A stretch of DNA of 64,000 nt from Clostridiales bacterium (GCA_021203365.1 JAJQBI010000035.1:1-64000), one strand, 5' to 3'. Shown: positions 35,515-43,498, counted from the stretch's first letter. Notes: generated by a model not told the origin, from the sequence alone. Program-made: numbers and translations.

Positions 35515-36474
35515 CTACACCAGCTGTCTCGTCAGGGAGGCGTAGGAAATCATGGGGCCCTCCTCAATGATGGAAAGGCTGATGGTCTGGTACAGGATCA
35601 CCCCGTCCTCCATGGCAATGGAAGTGTAAAGCTTATTTCCGTAATAATCCCGCAGCTCTCCCAGTTCTTCCCCCTTAAAGAAATATTCCCCCGGTTTTTT
35701 CATGGGGTACCAGCATCCGGTGTAGGGAGCGCATTCATAGACCACATTTTCCAGGATCATCTGGCGGGTGTGCTTCAGGCCCCGGCAGCGCTTTCCCTGA
35801 AGATGAAGGATCAGATGCTCCACATCTCTTTTATCCTGCTCTACCTCCTCCCAGCTCCAGGCGCTCTGTCCGCCCCGCTCAATGAGAATGCTGGGAATTC
35901 CCATGGAGGAGGCGTAGTTATAGGCTCCGCCGTCCGCACATTTAGATCGGACAATAAAGCGGGAGCTGATATGCCGCGCCATGTGAAGGGAGGCGTCTGC
36001 GGTTTTCTCATCCACCACTCCCACATAGTACACATGGGGATGGAGCTGTTCAAAACCGTCGCCGCTGTGCAGGTCAATGTAATAATCCGCCAGGGAAAAC
36101 AGCTTCTGTACTATGGTACAGGCGATACGCTCCGCCTGCGTGCCATCCGCTTTTCCGGGAAAAACCCGGTTCAGGTTTTTTCCATCCTCATAGACGGTGC
36201 TCATGGTGCGGTTTTCAAAGCCGCTGACATTTATAAGGGGTACGAAAATCACGTTTCCGCTTAAGTCCTCCGGCTGAAATTCCTGGGCCAGCTCCATGGC
36301 CGCCTGAATTCCCACATATTCCGCATTGTGGATCCCTGCCGTGATCAGAATGGTAGGGCCCTCTTCCACCCCGCAGATCACCGTCGCCGGCATACTTCTG
36401 CCGCCTCCGATAATGGCGATTTCCCCCTGGGACTTTTCTCCTTTTTGAATGATCCAGTCGTCGATTTTAATCAT
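35515..36474 (-). CDS. succinylglutamate desuccinylase/aspartoacylase-like (M14 superfamily) hydrolase
   Basis: 319 residues. Zinc ligands of the AstE/ASPA fold are visible: GIHNAEYVG (His..Glu) and DLHSGD (His), with the substrate Arg region GKNLNRVFPG. No signal peptide, so it acts in the cytoplasm, probably deacylating or hydrolysing an amide. Last gene of the minus-strand cobalamin arm. Start after AAGGAG. Between it and the ATPase gene lies a fragment of the dispersed element (36503-36539). A corrinoid side-chain amide is a speculative substrate. Confidence 0.75.
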   Translation of the reverse strand: MIKIDDWIIQKGEKSQGEIAIIGGGRSMPATVICGVEEGPTILITAGIHNAEYVGIQAAMELAQEFQPEDLSGNVIFVPLINVSGFENRTMSTVYEDGKNLNRVFPGKADGTQAERIACTIVQKLFSLADYYIDLHSGDGFEQLHPHVYYVGVVDEKTADASLHMARHISSRFIVRSKCADGGAYNYASSMGIPSILIERGGQSAWSWEEVEQDKRDVEHLILHLQGKRCRGLKHTRQMILENVVYECAPYTGCWYPMKKPGEYFFKGEELGELRDYYGNKLYTSIAMEDGVILYQTISLSIIEEGPMISYASLTRQLV

Positions 36475-36502
36475 AGTGACGGTTTCTCCTTATGTATTTT
36501 AT

Positions 36503-36539
36503 GATTGAAGCGACAAAAAGTATTTTGTCGCTATGATAC
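36503..36539 (-). repeat. dispersed structured element, fragment D (right-end hairpin only)
   Basis: On the minus strand GTATCATAGCGACAAAATA.. with stem AGCGACAAAA/TTTTTGTCGCT and GCTTCAATCA. It is nearly identical over 38 bases to the right end of copy C (43666-43704). The UAG stop of the ABC ATPase gene is supplied by this element. Confidence 0.7.
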
Positions 36540-37631
36540 ACGAATCCGGCCAAGGCTACGGGCCTCCTCCAGAAGAAGGCGGTTTTTCTCGTTCACCGGT
36601 CCAAAATCCTCCAGGGGACACAGCACCCTTTCGCAGGAGAGCATCACCTTCCGGGCTTCCTCATACCGGGACTGCCCGATGGGAAAAAAGGCTTCCTCCG
36701 CGATGACCCTGCCCGCCAGGGCTTTCGCCACCTGATAGTCCGCGTCGTTTTTGTGAAGTACGCCGGTGGCAAAGGGAATTCCCTCCCGCAAAAGGCGGCG
36801 GTACACCGGAATGCCGCTTCCGTTTCCTCCGATCACAAAAACCTTCGGTTCTCCTCCCGGAGGTTCCATCTCCAGGCAGCCAAAGCTGGCATTATAACTT
36901 CCGCTGGTGATACCGTAGAGCTCATGGATGTACGCATCTGTAAAAATTTCCTCCGGCGCCCCGTAACGGTCGATGTATTTCTCGCTGACACAGATGACAA
37001 TATCCGAGATCTTCTGCGCCAGATCCAGCTCATGGAGAGACATGATCACCGCCATCCGCTGTTCCAGAACCATTCGCTTCAGGATGGTCAGCAGCTCCAG
37101 CTTGTGACGGATATCCAGGAAGGAGGTGGGCTCGTCCAGCACAATGATTTCCGGCTCCTGACAGATGGCCCGGGCCAGCAGGATCCGCTGCCGCTGTCCG
37201 TCGCTGATGGCCGTAAAATCCCGGTTCCGCAGATCCCAGGCGTGGACTGTTTCCATGGCCTCCCGCACCTTTTTCTTATCTGTTTCGGAGAGGATTCCCA
37301 GAGTTCCCGTGTAGGGATAACGTCCCGTGGAAACCACATCCTCACAGGTCATAAGCTCCGGCCGCATCCGGTCCGTCATCACCACCGCAAGCTTTCTGGC
37401 CACATCCTTCCCGGACATTTTCTCCATGGGCCGGTTTTCCAGGTAAACAGTTCCGGCGATGGTCTTAAGCTGTCTTGTGATGCTTTTCAGGATTGTGGAT
37501 TTTCCCGCTCCGTTGGGACCGATGAGCGTCAGAATCTGACCTCGCTGTAGTCCGATTTCAATATTCTCGATCAGAGGCCTGCCGTCATATCCCACAGACA
37601 GATGCTCTGTATGAAAAAAATACTCTTTCAT
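36531..37631 (-). CDS. FecE/BtuD-type ABC ATPase with an extra C-terminal domain
   Basis: 366 residues; the ATPase part covers about 1-255. Walker A GPNGAGKST, Walker B IIVLDEPTSFLD, and a degenerate signature ISDGQRQRILLA (LSGGQ expected). A further 110-residue alpha/beta region follows (FVIGGNGSGIPVYRRLLREG, ..SCERVLCPLEDFGPVNEK). It resembles a nucleotide-binding or regulatory fold and is absent from BtuD/FecE. The last three codons and the stop come from a repeat-element end. Operon partner of the permease at 37635; start three bases after its stop. Confidence 0.85.
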   Translation of the reverse strand: MKEYFFHTEHLSVGYDGRPLIENIEIGLQRGQILTLIGPNGAGKSTILKSITRQLKTIAGTVYLENRPMEKMSGKDVARKLAVVMTDRMRPELMTCEDVVSTGRYPYTGTLGILSETDKKKVREAMETVHAWDLRNRDFTAISDGQRQRILLARAICQEPEIIVLDEPTSFLDIRHKLELLTILKRMVLEQRMAVIMSLHELDLAQKISDIVICVSEKYIDRYGAPEEIFTDAYIHELYGITSGSYNASFGCLEMEPPGGEPKVFVIGGNGSGIPVYRRLLREGIPFATGVLHKNDADYQVAKALAGRVIAEEAFFPIGQSRYEEARKVMLSCERVLCPLEDFGPVNEKNRLLLEEARSLGRIRVS

Positions 37632-37634
37632 AGA

Positions 37635-38654
37635 CTATATCCTCTCCTGCTTTCGCACCATAATCAGAATCACCACCGGCGCGCCGAATACCGCTGTGAC
37701 AGAGCTGATGGACAGCTCCGTGGGAGAAAAGAGAGTCCGCGCGATCAGATCGCAGAACAGACAGAAGGCGGCGCCCCCGAGAAAGCAGGCCGGCATGACC
37801 AGAATCGGCTTTGAGGTTTTCAGGAGGCTTTTTACCAGGTGGGGAACCGCGACCCCCACAAAGGAAATGGGCCCGGCAAAAGCCGTCACACAGGCGGAAA
37901 GGATACTGGACAGAAGGATCAGCGCAAAACGGAAAAACCGGATGTTTACCCCCATATTCTGGGCGTAGGCCTCCCCCAGCTGGTAGGCGCTGATGGGTTT
38001 TGACATAAAAAAGGTGAGAATCAGAGTCACCGACACCACCGCAGACATCACCGATACATTTTCCCAGGACATGCCGGAAAAGCTTCCAAGGGACCAGTTG
38101 TGCAAATTGACAATGTTGGAATCGTCGGCGAAGGTCACCACAAAGTCTGTGATCGAGGAGCAGATATACCCGATCATCACGCCGCAGATCACCAGCATGG
38201 ACATGTTTTTTACTCTTCTGGAGACCAGAAGGACAAAGAGCATGGAAATCATGGATCCTGCAAAGGCCGCCAGGATCATGGTCCAGGAGCCCATGACCAT
38301 GGACCGTTCCAGAAAAAAGATCATGGCCAGGGCCACCACAAGCTTGGCTCCGGAGGAGATCCCAAGGACAAAAGGACCCGCGATGGGATTGCCGAAAAAG
38401 GTCTGCAGCAAAAAACCGGAGACGGACAGGGCCCCGCCCAGTATAATAACCGAGAGGATCCGGGGCAGACGGATTTCCCAGATAATGCTGTAGGCAGTCG
38501 CATCCTCCTGCCGCCCCAAAAGGATGTCCACAATCTCCCGGAGGGAGAGATCGATGCTGCCGGAATTAATATTCCACACAAAAAGAACCAGCAGAAGGAC
38601 CAGCAGAAGAAGAAAAGAAACCCAGTATCGCGTGACTCGTTTGTGTTCGCTCAT
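37635..38654 (-). CDS. FecCD/BtuC-type ABC permease
   Basis: 339 residues, ten predicted helices. Family marks: RLPRILSVIILGGALSVSGF, LGISSGAKLVVALA, and GPISFVGVAVPHLVKSLL. The family moves iron-siderophores, haem or cobalamin. Here the upstream cobalamin riboswitch supports a corrinoid or corrinoid-related cargo. ATG at 38654 follows GGAG, which overlaps the stop of the binding-protein gene. Confidence 0.9.
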   Translation of the reverse strand: MSEHKRVTRYWVSFLLLLVLLLVLFVWNINSGSIDLSLREIVDILLGRQEDATAYSIIWEIRLPRILSVIILGGALSVSGFLLQTFFGNPIAGPFVLGISSGAKLVVALAMIFFLERSMVMGSWTMILAAFAGSMISMLFVLLVSRRVKNMSMLVICGVMIGYICSSITDFVVTFADDSNIVNLHNWSLGSFSGMSWENVSVMSAVVSVTLILTFFMSKPISAYQLGEAYAQNMGVNIRFFRFALILLSSILSACVTAFAGPISFVGVAVPHLVKSLLKTSKPILVMPACFLGGAAFCLFCDLIARTLFSPTELSISSVTAVFGAPVVILIMVRKQERI

Positions 38655-38659
38655 ATGTC

Positions 38660-40378
38660 TCACTCCAGTTTGTGCATATATGTCAGTTCTGTCAGGGAAT
38701 CATCCTCAGAGGTAAGTATTGTGTGAATATCCTGGATCATATCCCCAAGACCTGTACATTCCTGAAACAGGCTTTTTTCCGTACACCACACATTTCCATC
38801 CTGAACCGCCTTAAAATCCCCCAGAAGGCTGCTTTTGGCCAGAAGCTGGTCGATGGTTTCCAGCTCTCCGTCGATGGTGCTGTTGTAAATAATATAATCC
38901 GCCTCTTTGGCCGTGGCGTAGAATTCTTCCATCTCTATGTTCATGGTGGAGAGAGAATTGTCCTCCTCATCTCCCAAATCGTCAAAAATGTATACGCCCC
39001 CGGCCAGCTCGATCATTTTCGACACATAGTCCCCCGGCTTTCGAACATTGGCATACCCGGCGGAATTGATATAAAAGAAGGCTACGGTTTTCCCCGTATT
39101 TTCCTCCGACTCCAGGGCCGTCAGCTTTTCCACCTGTTCCTGGAAAATCGCTTCCGCCTCTTCCTCTTTGCCCACAAGAACACCGTACAGCCGGATCCAC
39201 TCGGTTCTTCCCAGTGGATGGGACTCATAACTGGAATGCTCCACCAGAACCGGAATGCCGAACTGCTCCAGCTTTTCCTTTACTTCCGGCGTGTGATAGA
39301 TCATGGTGGACTCTATGGCGAGGCCACAGCCCTCGCTGACAATCCGCTCGTAATCCGGCGCGCTGTATTTCCCGGCATACAGAATTCTTCCGTCCTCTAT
39401 GGCCTGTTTTGCCTCCTCAATATACCAGCCGTCTGCGTCGGTTCCGGAGAGACGGATAAAATCCAGGGCGTCAAGGGAACAGAAGAAATCCATGGCGGAG
39501 GTGGCCACCAGATATATGTTCTCGATGGGCTGCTGCAGAATTGTAATGTCGGAGTCCAGATTCTCCGGCACTTCCCCGTCCTCCGGCACGAGAAGGAACT
39601 GTCCGGAATCCGTGATGGTGATCAGAGCGTATCCGCCCTCATAGTAGTCCACAGCAAACTGATCCGCGTATTCCAGCTCCAGGCTGTGATCATAGGTCAG
39701 TCCGTCGATTTCCACGGCAGCTGCCGCTGCCTCATCCTCTGTCTCCCCGCCGCCTTCTGTCTCGTCCTCAGTCCCTGTCTCTTTTACCTGTGACGTCCCG
39801 TTTTCGCTGTCAGCTTCTTCAGCCTGTGACGTTTCATTTTCGCTGTCAGCCGCGGCGCCCTCACTTTCAGTGGCCGTCTCATCCCCGGCTGCCTCCGCGT
39901 CATCGGAAGTAGCAGCTGCCTCTGTAATTGAATCGGAATCAAAATATAAGGTGTAATCAATCTCGTGGGGCTCGCTCATGGCGGTGGTATCCGCGGTCAC
40001 CGGAATTTCGCAGTCAAATCCGCTCACGGGAATCTCAAACACGGAATTCCCCTCCGTGTTTACCGGCTCATAGCGCACTCCATCCACCAGCATGTAATCA
40101 TAATAAGGGCTGCCAAACACAATCCGGGCGGTGATCTGTCCGTCCTTCACCGTGATCTCTGTGGGGCTCTCCACACTGGCCCGCCCGGATCCTCCGGAAA
40201 GAGTCACCTCCACCAGATATGTGCCGTCCCCGGGAATCGATGCGTCTTCTGTCCCATCTGTTTTCCCCGAAAGGGTTTCGGCTTTTGCCCTGACCTCCAG
40301 CCCTCCGGCCGGTACCACAGAGACAATCATGATTGCTAAAATCAGAATTATAAAAAGATTCTTTTTCTTTGTATTCAT
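38660..40378 (-). CDS. fusion of a NEAT-like domain and a FecB/BtuF-type binding protein
   Basis: 572 residues. Signal peptide 1-34 without a lipobox. A beta-rich NEAT-like domain (about 50-147: DGTYLVEVTLSGGSGRASVE.. SPTEITVKDG.. FEIPVSGFD.. PHEIDYTLYFD) precedes an acidic Glu/Ser/Thr linker (150-222) with a 12-residue repeat. A periplasmic-binding domain follows (225-572: DFIRLSGTD, AGKYSAPDYERI, VLVEHSSYESHPLGR). The same N-terminal domain is found in the membrane-anchored protein at 42779. NEAT domains of known kind bind haem; binding of a corrinoid here is inferred. The start has only a weak ribosome site (GGGTGTGA). Confidence 0.75.
   Translation of the reverse strand: MNTKKKNLFIILILAIMIVSVVPAGGLEVRAKAETLSGKTDGTEDASIPGDGTYLVEVTLSGGSGRASVESPTEITVKDGQITARIVFGSPYYDYMLVDGVRYEPVNTEGNSVFEIPVSGFDCEIPVTADTTAMSEPHEIDYTLYFDSDSITEAAATSDDAEAAGDETATESEGAAADSENETSQAEEADSENGTSQVKETGTEDETEGGGETEDEAAAAAVEIDGLTYDHSLELEYADQFAVDYYEGGYALITITDSGQFLLVPEDGEVPENLDSDITILQQPIENIYLVATSAMDFFCSLDALDFIRLSGTDADGWYIEEAKQAIEDGRILYAGKYSAPDYERIVSEGCGLAIESTMIYHTPEVKEKLEQFGIPVLVEHSSYESHPLGRTEWIRLYGVLVGKEEEAEAIFQEQVEKLTALESEENTGKTVAFFYINSAGYANVRKPGDYVSKMIELAGGVYIFDDLGDEEDNSLSTMNIEMEEFYATAKEADYIIYNSTIDGELETIDQLLAKSSLLGDFKAVQDGNVWCTEKSLFQECTGLGDMIQDIHTILTSEDDSLTELTYMHKLE
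39787..39850 (-). repeat. 36-bp repeat in the acidic linker
   Basis: Two copies of CCTGTGACGT..TTTTCGCTGTCAGC start at 39787 and 39823. They encode the 12-residue pattern SENxTSQ plus five more residues in the linker between the NEAT-like and binding-protein domains. Confidence 0.65.
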
Positions 40379-40474
40379 TTCACACCCATAAGCCGAAAGG
40401 CCTTCTTTTAAAAAATCTGCCCCCGCCGGAAGCGGGGGCAGACATACACCCTGCATCTGCCGGTTGTCCGCGGA

Positions 40475-40996
40475 TTATTCCTCTGCAACCGGATTGGACA
40501 CAGTGACCTTATGATCATACCATGTGCCTTTTTTCCCAAGAAGCGCCACATCAAATTCCTCATCCAGCACCGGAACCGGAATATCAAATCCGTATACCTC
40601 TTCGGTCATCCCGTCGCTGTATGTAACTGTGTCGATGGTGGGTTCAAGAATCTCCGCGTCTTCCTCCTGGGCGTCCTGGGCAAGACCACAATACAGATTC
40701 ACAATGTTCTTGGAAACCAGCGATACATGTACAGTCATCTCGCCGTCCTCCACGGTCAGAACACCTTTGCCGTCCATGGCCTCATTGACATGAAACATAT
40801 TGCTGTCTGTGTCAAAATCCACTGTATAGACACCGTCCTCAGGGACCGTATCCTCCTCTGCGGCAGACGAATTCTCCTCCGTTTCCTTTCCATCGGTTTC
40901 GGTTTCTTCCTTCGCCCACACATTTACGGTTCCCATCATGGCAATTGTGGACACTGCCAGCGCAAGTGCCAGGGATCTCCATTTTAATTTCCTCAT
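40475..40996 (-). CDS. small exported NEAT-like protein
   Basis: 173 residues. The signal peptide MRKLKWRSLALALAVSTIAM.. is near-identical in its core to that of the neighbouring CbiK-like protein. An acidic segment (30-53) precedes a single beta-rich domain (54-168: DGVYTVDFDT, GVLTVEDGEMTVHVSLVSKN, YGFDIPVPVLDEEFDVALLG, WYDHKVTVS). The strand pattern and the VxDG turn resemble NEAT domains, but a haem-type Tyr motif is not evident. No lipobox and no anchor, so it is probably released or complexed. Cobalamin-riboswitch operon. GGAGGAAAA precedes the ATG. Confidence 0.6.
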   Translation of the reverse strand: MRKLKWRSLALALAVSTIAMMGTVNVWAKEETETDGKETEENSSAAEEDTVPEDGVYTVDFDTDSNMFHVNEAMDGKGVLTVEDGEMTVHVSLVSKNIVNLYCGLAQDAQEEDAEILEPTIDTVTYSDGMTEEVYGFDIPVPVLDEEFDVALLGKKGTWYDHKVTVSNPVAEE

Positions 40997-41056
40997 TTTG
41001 TTTTCCTCCTTTATGCGTGAAAACAAACACAGACAGGAAACGCAGAAATCATTCTT

Positions 41057-42334
41057 TTATTCTTCCGCCGCGTCGTCCGCTGTGGCTTCTCCGGCCGCAT
41101 CCGCTGTGGTGGCCGCGTCGTCCGCTGTGGCTGTCTCGCCGTTCAGCTCCGCCATGGCCGCTGCGGTATGAGCCACATAGAGATCCTCGATGGCCTCAAT
41201 TCTGCCCATTCCTTCAATCTGCGTATCCACAGTCTCAAAATATCCGGACGCATTAAACATGCTCAGCCAGGAATCCTCATCCTCTCCGGCCATATCGTTG
41301 TTGGCGTGATCTCCGGCCACAACCATCAGCGGGCGAAGGATAACCTTGGTATATCCGGCCGCGTAAACAGATTCGATAACCTCCTCACAGGCCGTCTCCT
41401 CCGGCTCACCCTCTACGGTTCCGATGAAAACATTGTCATAGCCAAGCTCCTGCATCTGTGTCTGCATCTGGCTGTAGGAAACCTTCGCGGTATGGGAGGT
41501 TCCATGTCCCATGAGCACGATGGCAGTGCCGTCCTCAGCCGCCGCGTCAAGGCTGTCATAATCTGAGCTCTCCACAGCTGCGGCCACAACCGCTTCCGCT
41601 ACCGCTGCCTTGTCCTCGTTGATCACTGTGGCATCCTCGCCAACCTCGCCAAGAAGGGGCTCTGCAACCGCTACGGACTCAAACTGATCCGTGTACTCCT
41701 CCACAGCTTCCACCAGCTCGTCATACTCGGCGCCGTGCATCAGATGTGTGGGCTGTACAATCAGGTTCTTCACCCCGTTTTCCACCGCACGATCCAGTGC
41801 CTGCTCTACATTGTCAATGGCCTCTCCGTCCCGGGCCTGCACATGGTTGATAATAATCTGCGCGGTAAAGGCTCTTCTCACAGACCAGTCCGGATAGGCC
41901 TCGGCAAGGGCATCCTCAATTCCCTTGATGTCTTCTGCCCGGCTGTCATTAAAGGAAGTTCCGAAGCTGACAACCAGAAGCTCGTTCTCCCCGATGTCGT
42001 CCTGATTTCTGGCGTCATCCAGAGAAGCGTCGCCGGTATCTCTTCCAAAGTAATCGGGATCTGCGTTCTCTCCCTCTACCAGTTCCTTCTGCGCGTCGGT
42101 CAGGGCGTCCCAGGCTTCCTTCGCCGCGGCACACTGCTCCGCGGTATCTTCCGTCCATGTCTGCACATAGATGGCGTCGATCAGAGCGGCCACCTCGTCT
42201 GCGGCGGCCTGATCCTCGTCAGACACCTCCGCGGCGGTCTCTGTTTCCTCCGCGAAAACATTTACAGTACCCATCGTGGCGGCTGTGGACAGGGCCAGAG
42301 CCAGTGCAAGGGATTTCATGGTTTTTTTCTTCAT
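41057..42334 (-). CDS. exported CbiK-type chelatase (sirohydrochlorin cobaltochelatase family)
   Basis: 425 residues. Signal peptide (..SLALALALSTAATMG.., cut near VFA-EET), a helical segment of about 80 residues, then a CbiK core: LLVVSFGTSFNDSR, QPTHLMHGAEYD (His197, 200), VLMGHGTSHTA (His277), TVEGEP (Glu308), MVVAGDHANNDMAG (His343), and an Ala/Asp-rich tail. These are the metal-site residues of CbiK. Cobalt insertion normally occurs in the cytoplasm, so an exported form suggests metal or tetrapyrrole handling outside the membrane. First gene after the minus-arm cobalamin riboswitch. AAAGGAGG precedes the start. Confidence 0.85.
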   Translation of the reverse strand: MKKKTMKSLALALALSTAATMGTVNVFAEETETAAEVSDEDQAAADEVAALIDAIYVQTWTEDTAEQCAAAKEAWDALTDAQKELVEGENADPDYFGRDTGDASLDDARNQDDIGENELLVVSFGTSFNDSRAEDIKGIEDALAEAYPDWSVRRAFTAQIIINHVQARDGEAIDNVEQALDRAVENGVKNLIVQPTHLMHGAEYDELVEAVEEYTDQFESVAVAEPLLGEVGEDATVINEDKAAVAEAVVAAAVESSDYDSLDAAAEDGTAIVLMGHGTSHTAKVSYSQMQTQMQELGYDNVFIGTVEGEPEETACEEVIESVYAAGYTKVILRPLMVVAGDHANNDMAGEDEDSWLSMFNASGYFETVDTQIEGMGRIEAIEDLYVAHTAAAMAELNGETATADDAATTADAAGEATADDAAEE

Positions 42335-42382
42335 TTTGCGTTCCTCCTTTACGTTTGAAAACGAAATCGGGCACAAAAGCAG

Positions 42383-42412
42383 AAAAAAACCTTTTACATA
42401 CTGTAAAAGGAC
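42383..42412 (-). terminator. riboswitch expression-platform terminator (minus arm)
   Basis: CCTTTTAC / GTAAAAGG stem followed by seven T residues on the minus strand, 50 bp before the CbiK-like start. Confidence 0.85.
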
Positions 42413-42489
42413 TTATGAACGTGAATCTGCAAAATTCCATTCGATTTGGAGGCCATGTCCTCGTGGCCTGAAGCATCTGCTTCCGTACC

Positions 42490-42640
42490 CCGCAGCAGGC
42501 AGGTCTCCTGACTTATAGATCAGCACGCGGACCGCCTTCCCGGTCTCCCAGTGACACATTGGCCGCGCTTCTTATATACAGTGACGGGATCGTACAGGAT
42601 TCTCACCTGTTTCCCTCTTAGCCGGACAAACCTCTGAAAA
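42490..42640 (-). promoter_or_regulatory. cobalamin riboswitch aptamer (minus arm)
   Basis: On the minus strand: AGAGGGAAACAGGTGAGAAT, GATCCCGTCACTG, and AAGTCAGGAGACCTGCC near 42498-42514. Controls the operon running from 42334 to 35515. Confidence 0.93.
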
Positions 42641-42732
42641 AAGGGCTCGCCCGGAACCGGCTGCGCTATTCACTTTTAAAATGGCGGGAACAGAAATCAC
42701 AGGAAATCCTTTCTTTCCTTCCCACCATCTGT

Positions 42733-42761
42733 AGTTTACTACAAACCCTGTGAAATAGCAA
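42733..42761 (-). promoter_or_regulatory. sigma-A promoter of the minus cobalamin arm
   Basis: Minus strand: TTGCTA, 17-bp spacer, TAAACT, upstream of the aptamer and downstream of the stop at 42779. Confidence 0.55.
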
Positions 42762-42778
42762 GAAGAATGGACAAAAAA

Positions 42779-43315
42779 TCACAGCCGGTTTCGTTTATTC
42801 ACAAAAAGGTTCAGAATCCCACCGCCCACAATAATAATCAGCGCCATGTAGACCACACGCTTTGCAGCCTCCTGGGGAAGCTGACTCTTGCTGCCGATGG
42901 ACTCGGAATAAAAATGCAGCGTATAATTGATCTCATAGGGAGTTCCCATGGCGGTGGTATCCGCGATCACGGGCATATTCTCATCCATCACCAGTATGGG
43001 GATCTGAAAAACGGAATTCACGTCCTCCTCACTGGTGGAGTAATAGGTTTCATCCCCCACAATCATATAATCGTAATTGGAACTGCTCCACTGTATCTGC
43101 GCGTAAGCCCTGCCGTCCTCCACAAGAAGCAGAGTGGGGGAGGTTACCGTAGCCTTTCCGCTTCCTCCCTCCAGAGTCACCTCAATGGAGTATTCCCCAT
43201 CCTCCAGGTCCACCGTCATGGCCTGGACCCCGTCCGTCTCACTCTCCCCATACACAGCCGCCGGAACTGCCAGCAAAGCCAGAATAAACCATGCCGCCGC
43301 TATAAATCTTTTCAT
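42779..43315 (-). CDS. membrane-anchored NEAT-like surface protein
   Basis: 178 residues. Signal peptide 1-23, a NEAT-like beta domain 37-140 (EYSIEVTLEGGSGKATVTSP, LLLVEDGRAYAQIQW, SVFQIPILVMDENMP, PYEINYTLHF), and a C-terminal helix 155-172 with an NKRNRL tail holding it in the membrane. The domain is clearly homologous to the N-terminal domain of the fusion binding protein at 38660 (shared GGSG-AxV-SPT, YDYM, ADTTAM). It lies just upstream of the minus-arm riboswitch with its own promoter and leader terminator. AGGA precedes the start. Confidence 0.65.
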   Translation of the reverse strand: MKRFIAAAWFILALLAVPAAVYGESETDGVQAMTVDLEDGEYSIEVTLEGGSGKATVTSPTLLLVEDGRAYAQIQWSSSNYDYMIVGDETYYSTSEEDVNSVFQIPILVMDENMPVIADTTAMGTPYEINYTLHFYSESIGSKSQLPQEAAKRVVYMALIIIVGGGILNLFVNKRNRL

Positions 43316-43340
43316 ATCTGTCCTGTTCTCCCATTCTGGT

Positions 43341-43372
43341 AAAAAAGGCGGAAATAGAATGCTGCTTCCGCC
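43341..43372 (-). terminator. leader terminator upstream of the anchored NEAT-like gene
   Basis: GGCGGAA / TTCCGCC stem followed by TTTTTT on the minus strand. It lies between the promoter at 43407-43435 and the start codon at 43315, so the transcript must read through it. Confidence 0.65.
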
Positions 43373-43406
43373 CCGCGTTCTGATCCTGCTCCGATATAAC
43401 GTTCCC

Positions 43407-43435
43407 ATCATATCACATCGTTTTTCCAGTGTAAA
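43407..43435 (-). promoter_or_regulatory. sigma-A promoter of the anchored NEAT-like gene
   Basis: Minus strand: TTTACA, 17-bp spacer, TATGAT. The predicted leader of about 60 nt ends at the intrinsic terminator 43341-43372. Confidence 0.7.
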
Positions 43436-43468
43436 GAAAATACTGCCGGGAAAAGTCTCACAATTCTG

Positions 43469-43498
43469 TTGAAAACAGTCCGCCTTCTGTAGTATAAT
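43469..43498 (+). promoter_or_regulatory. sigma-A promoter of cobI
   Basis: TTGAAA, 18-bp spacer, TATAAT. The expected start near 43505 coincides with the left end of repeat copy C, making the element the 5' leader of cobI. Confidence 0.7.
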
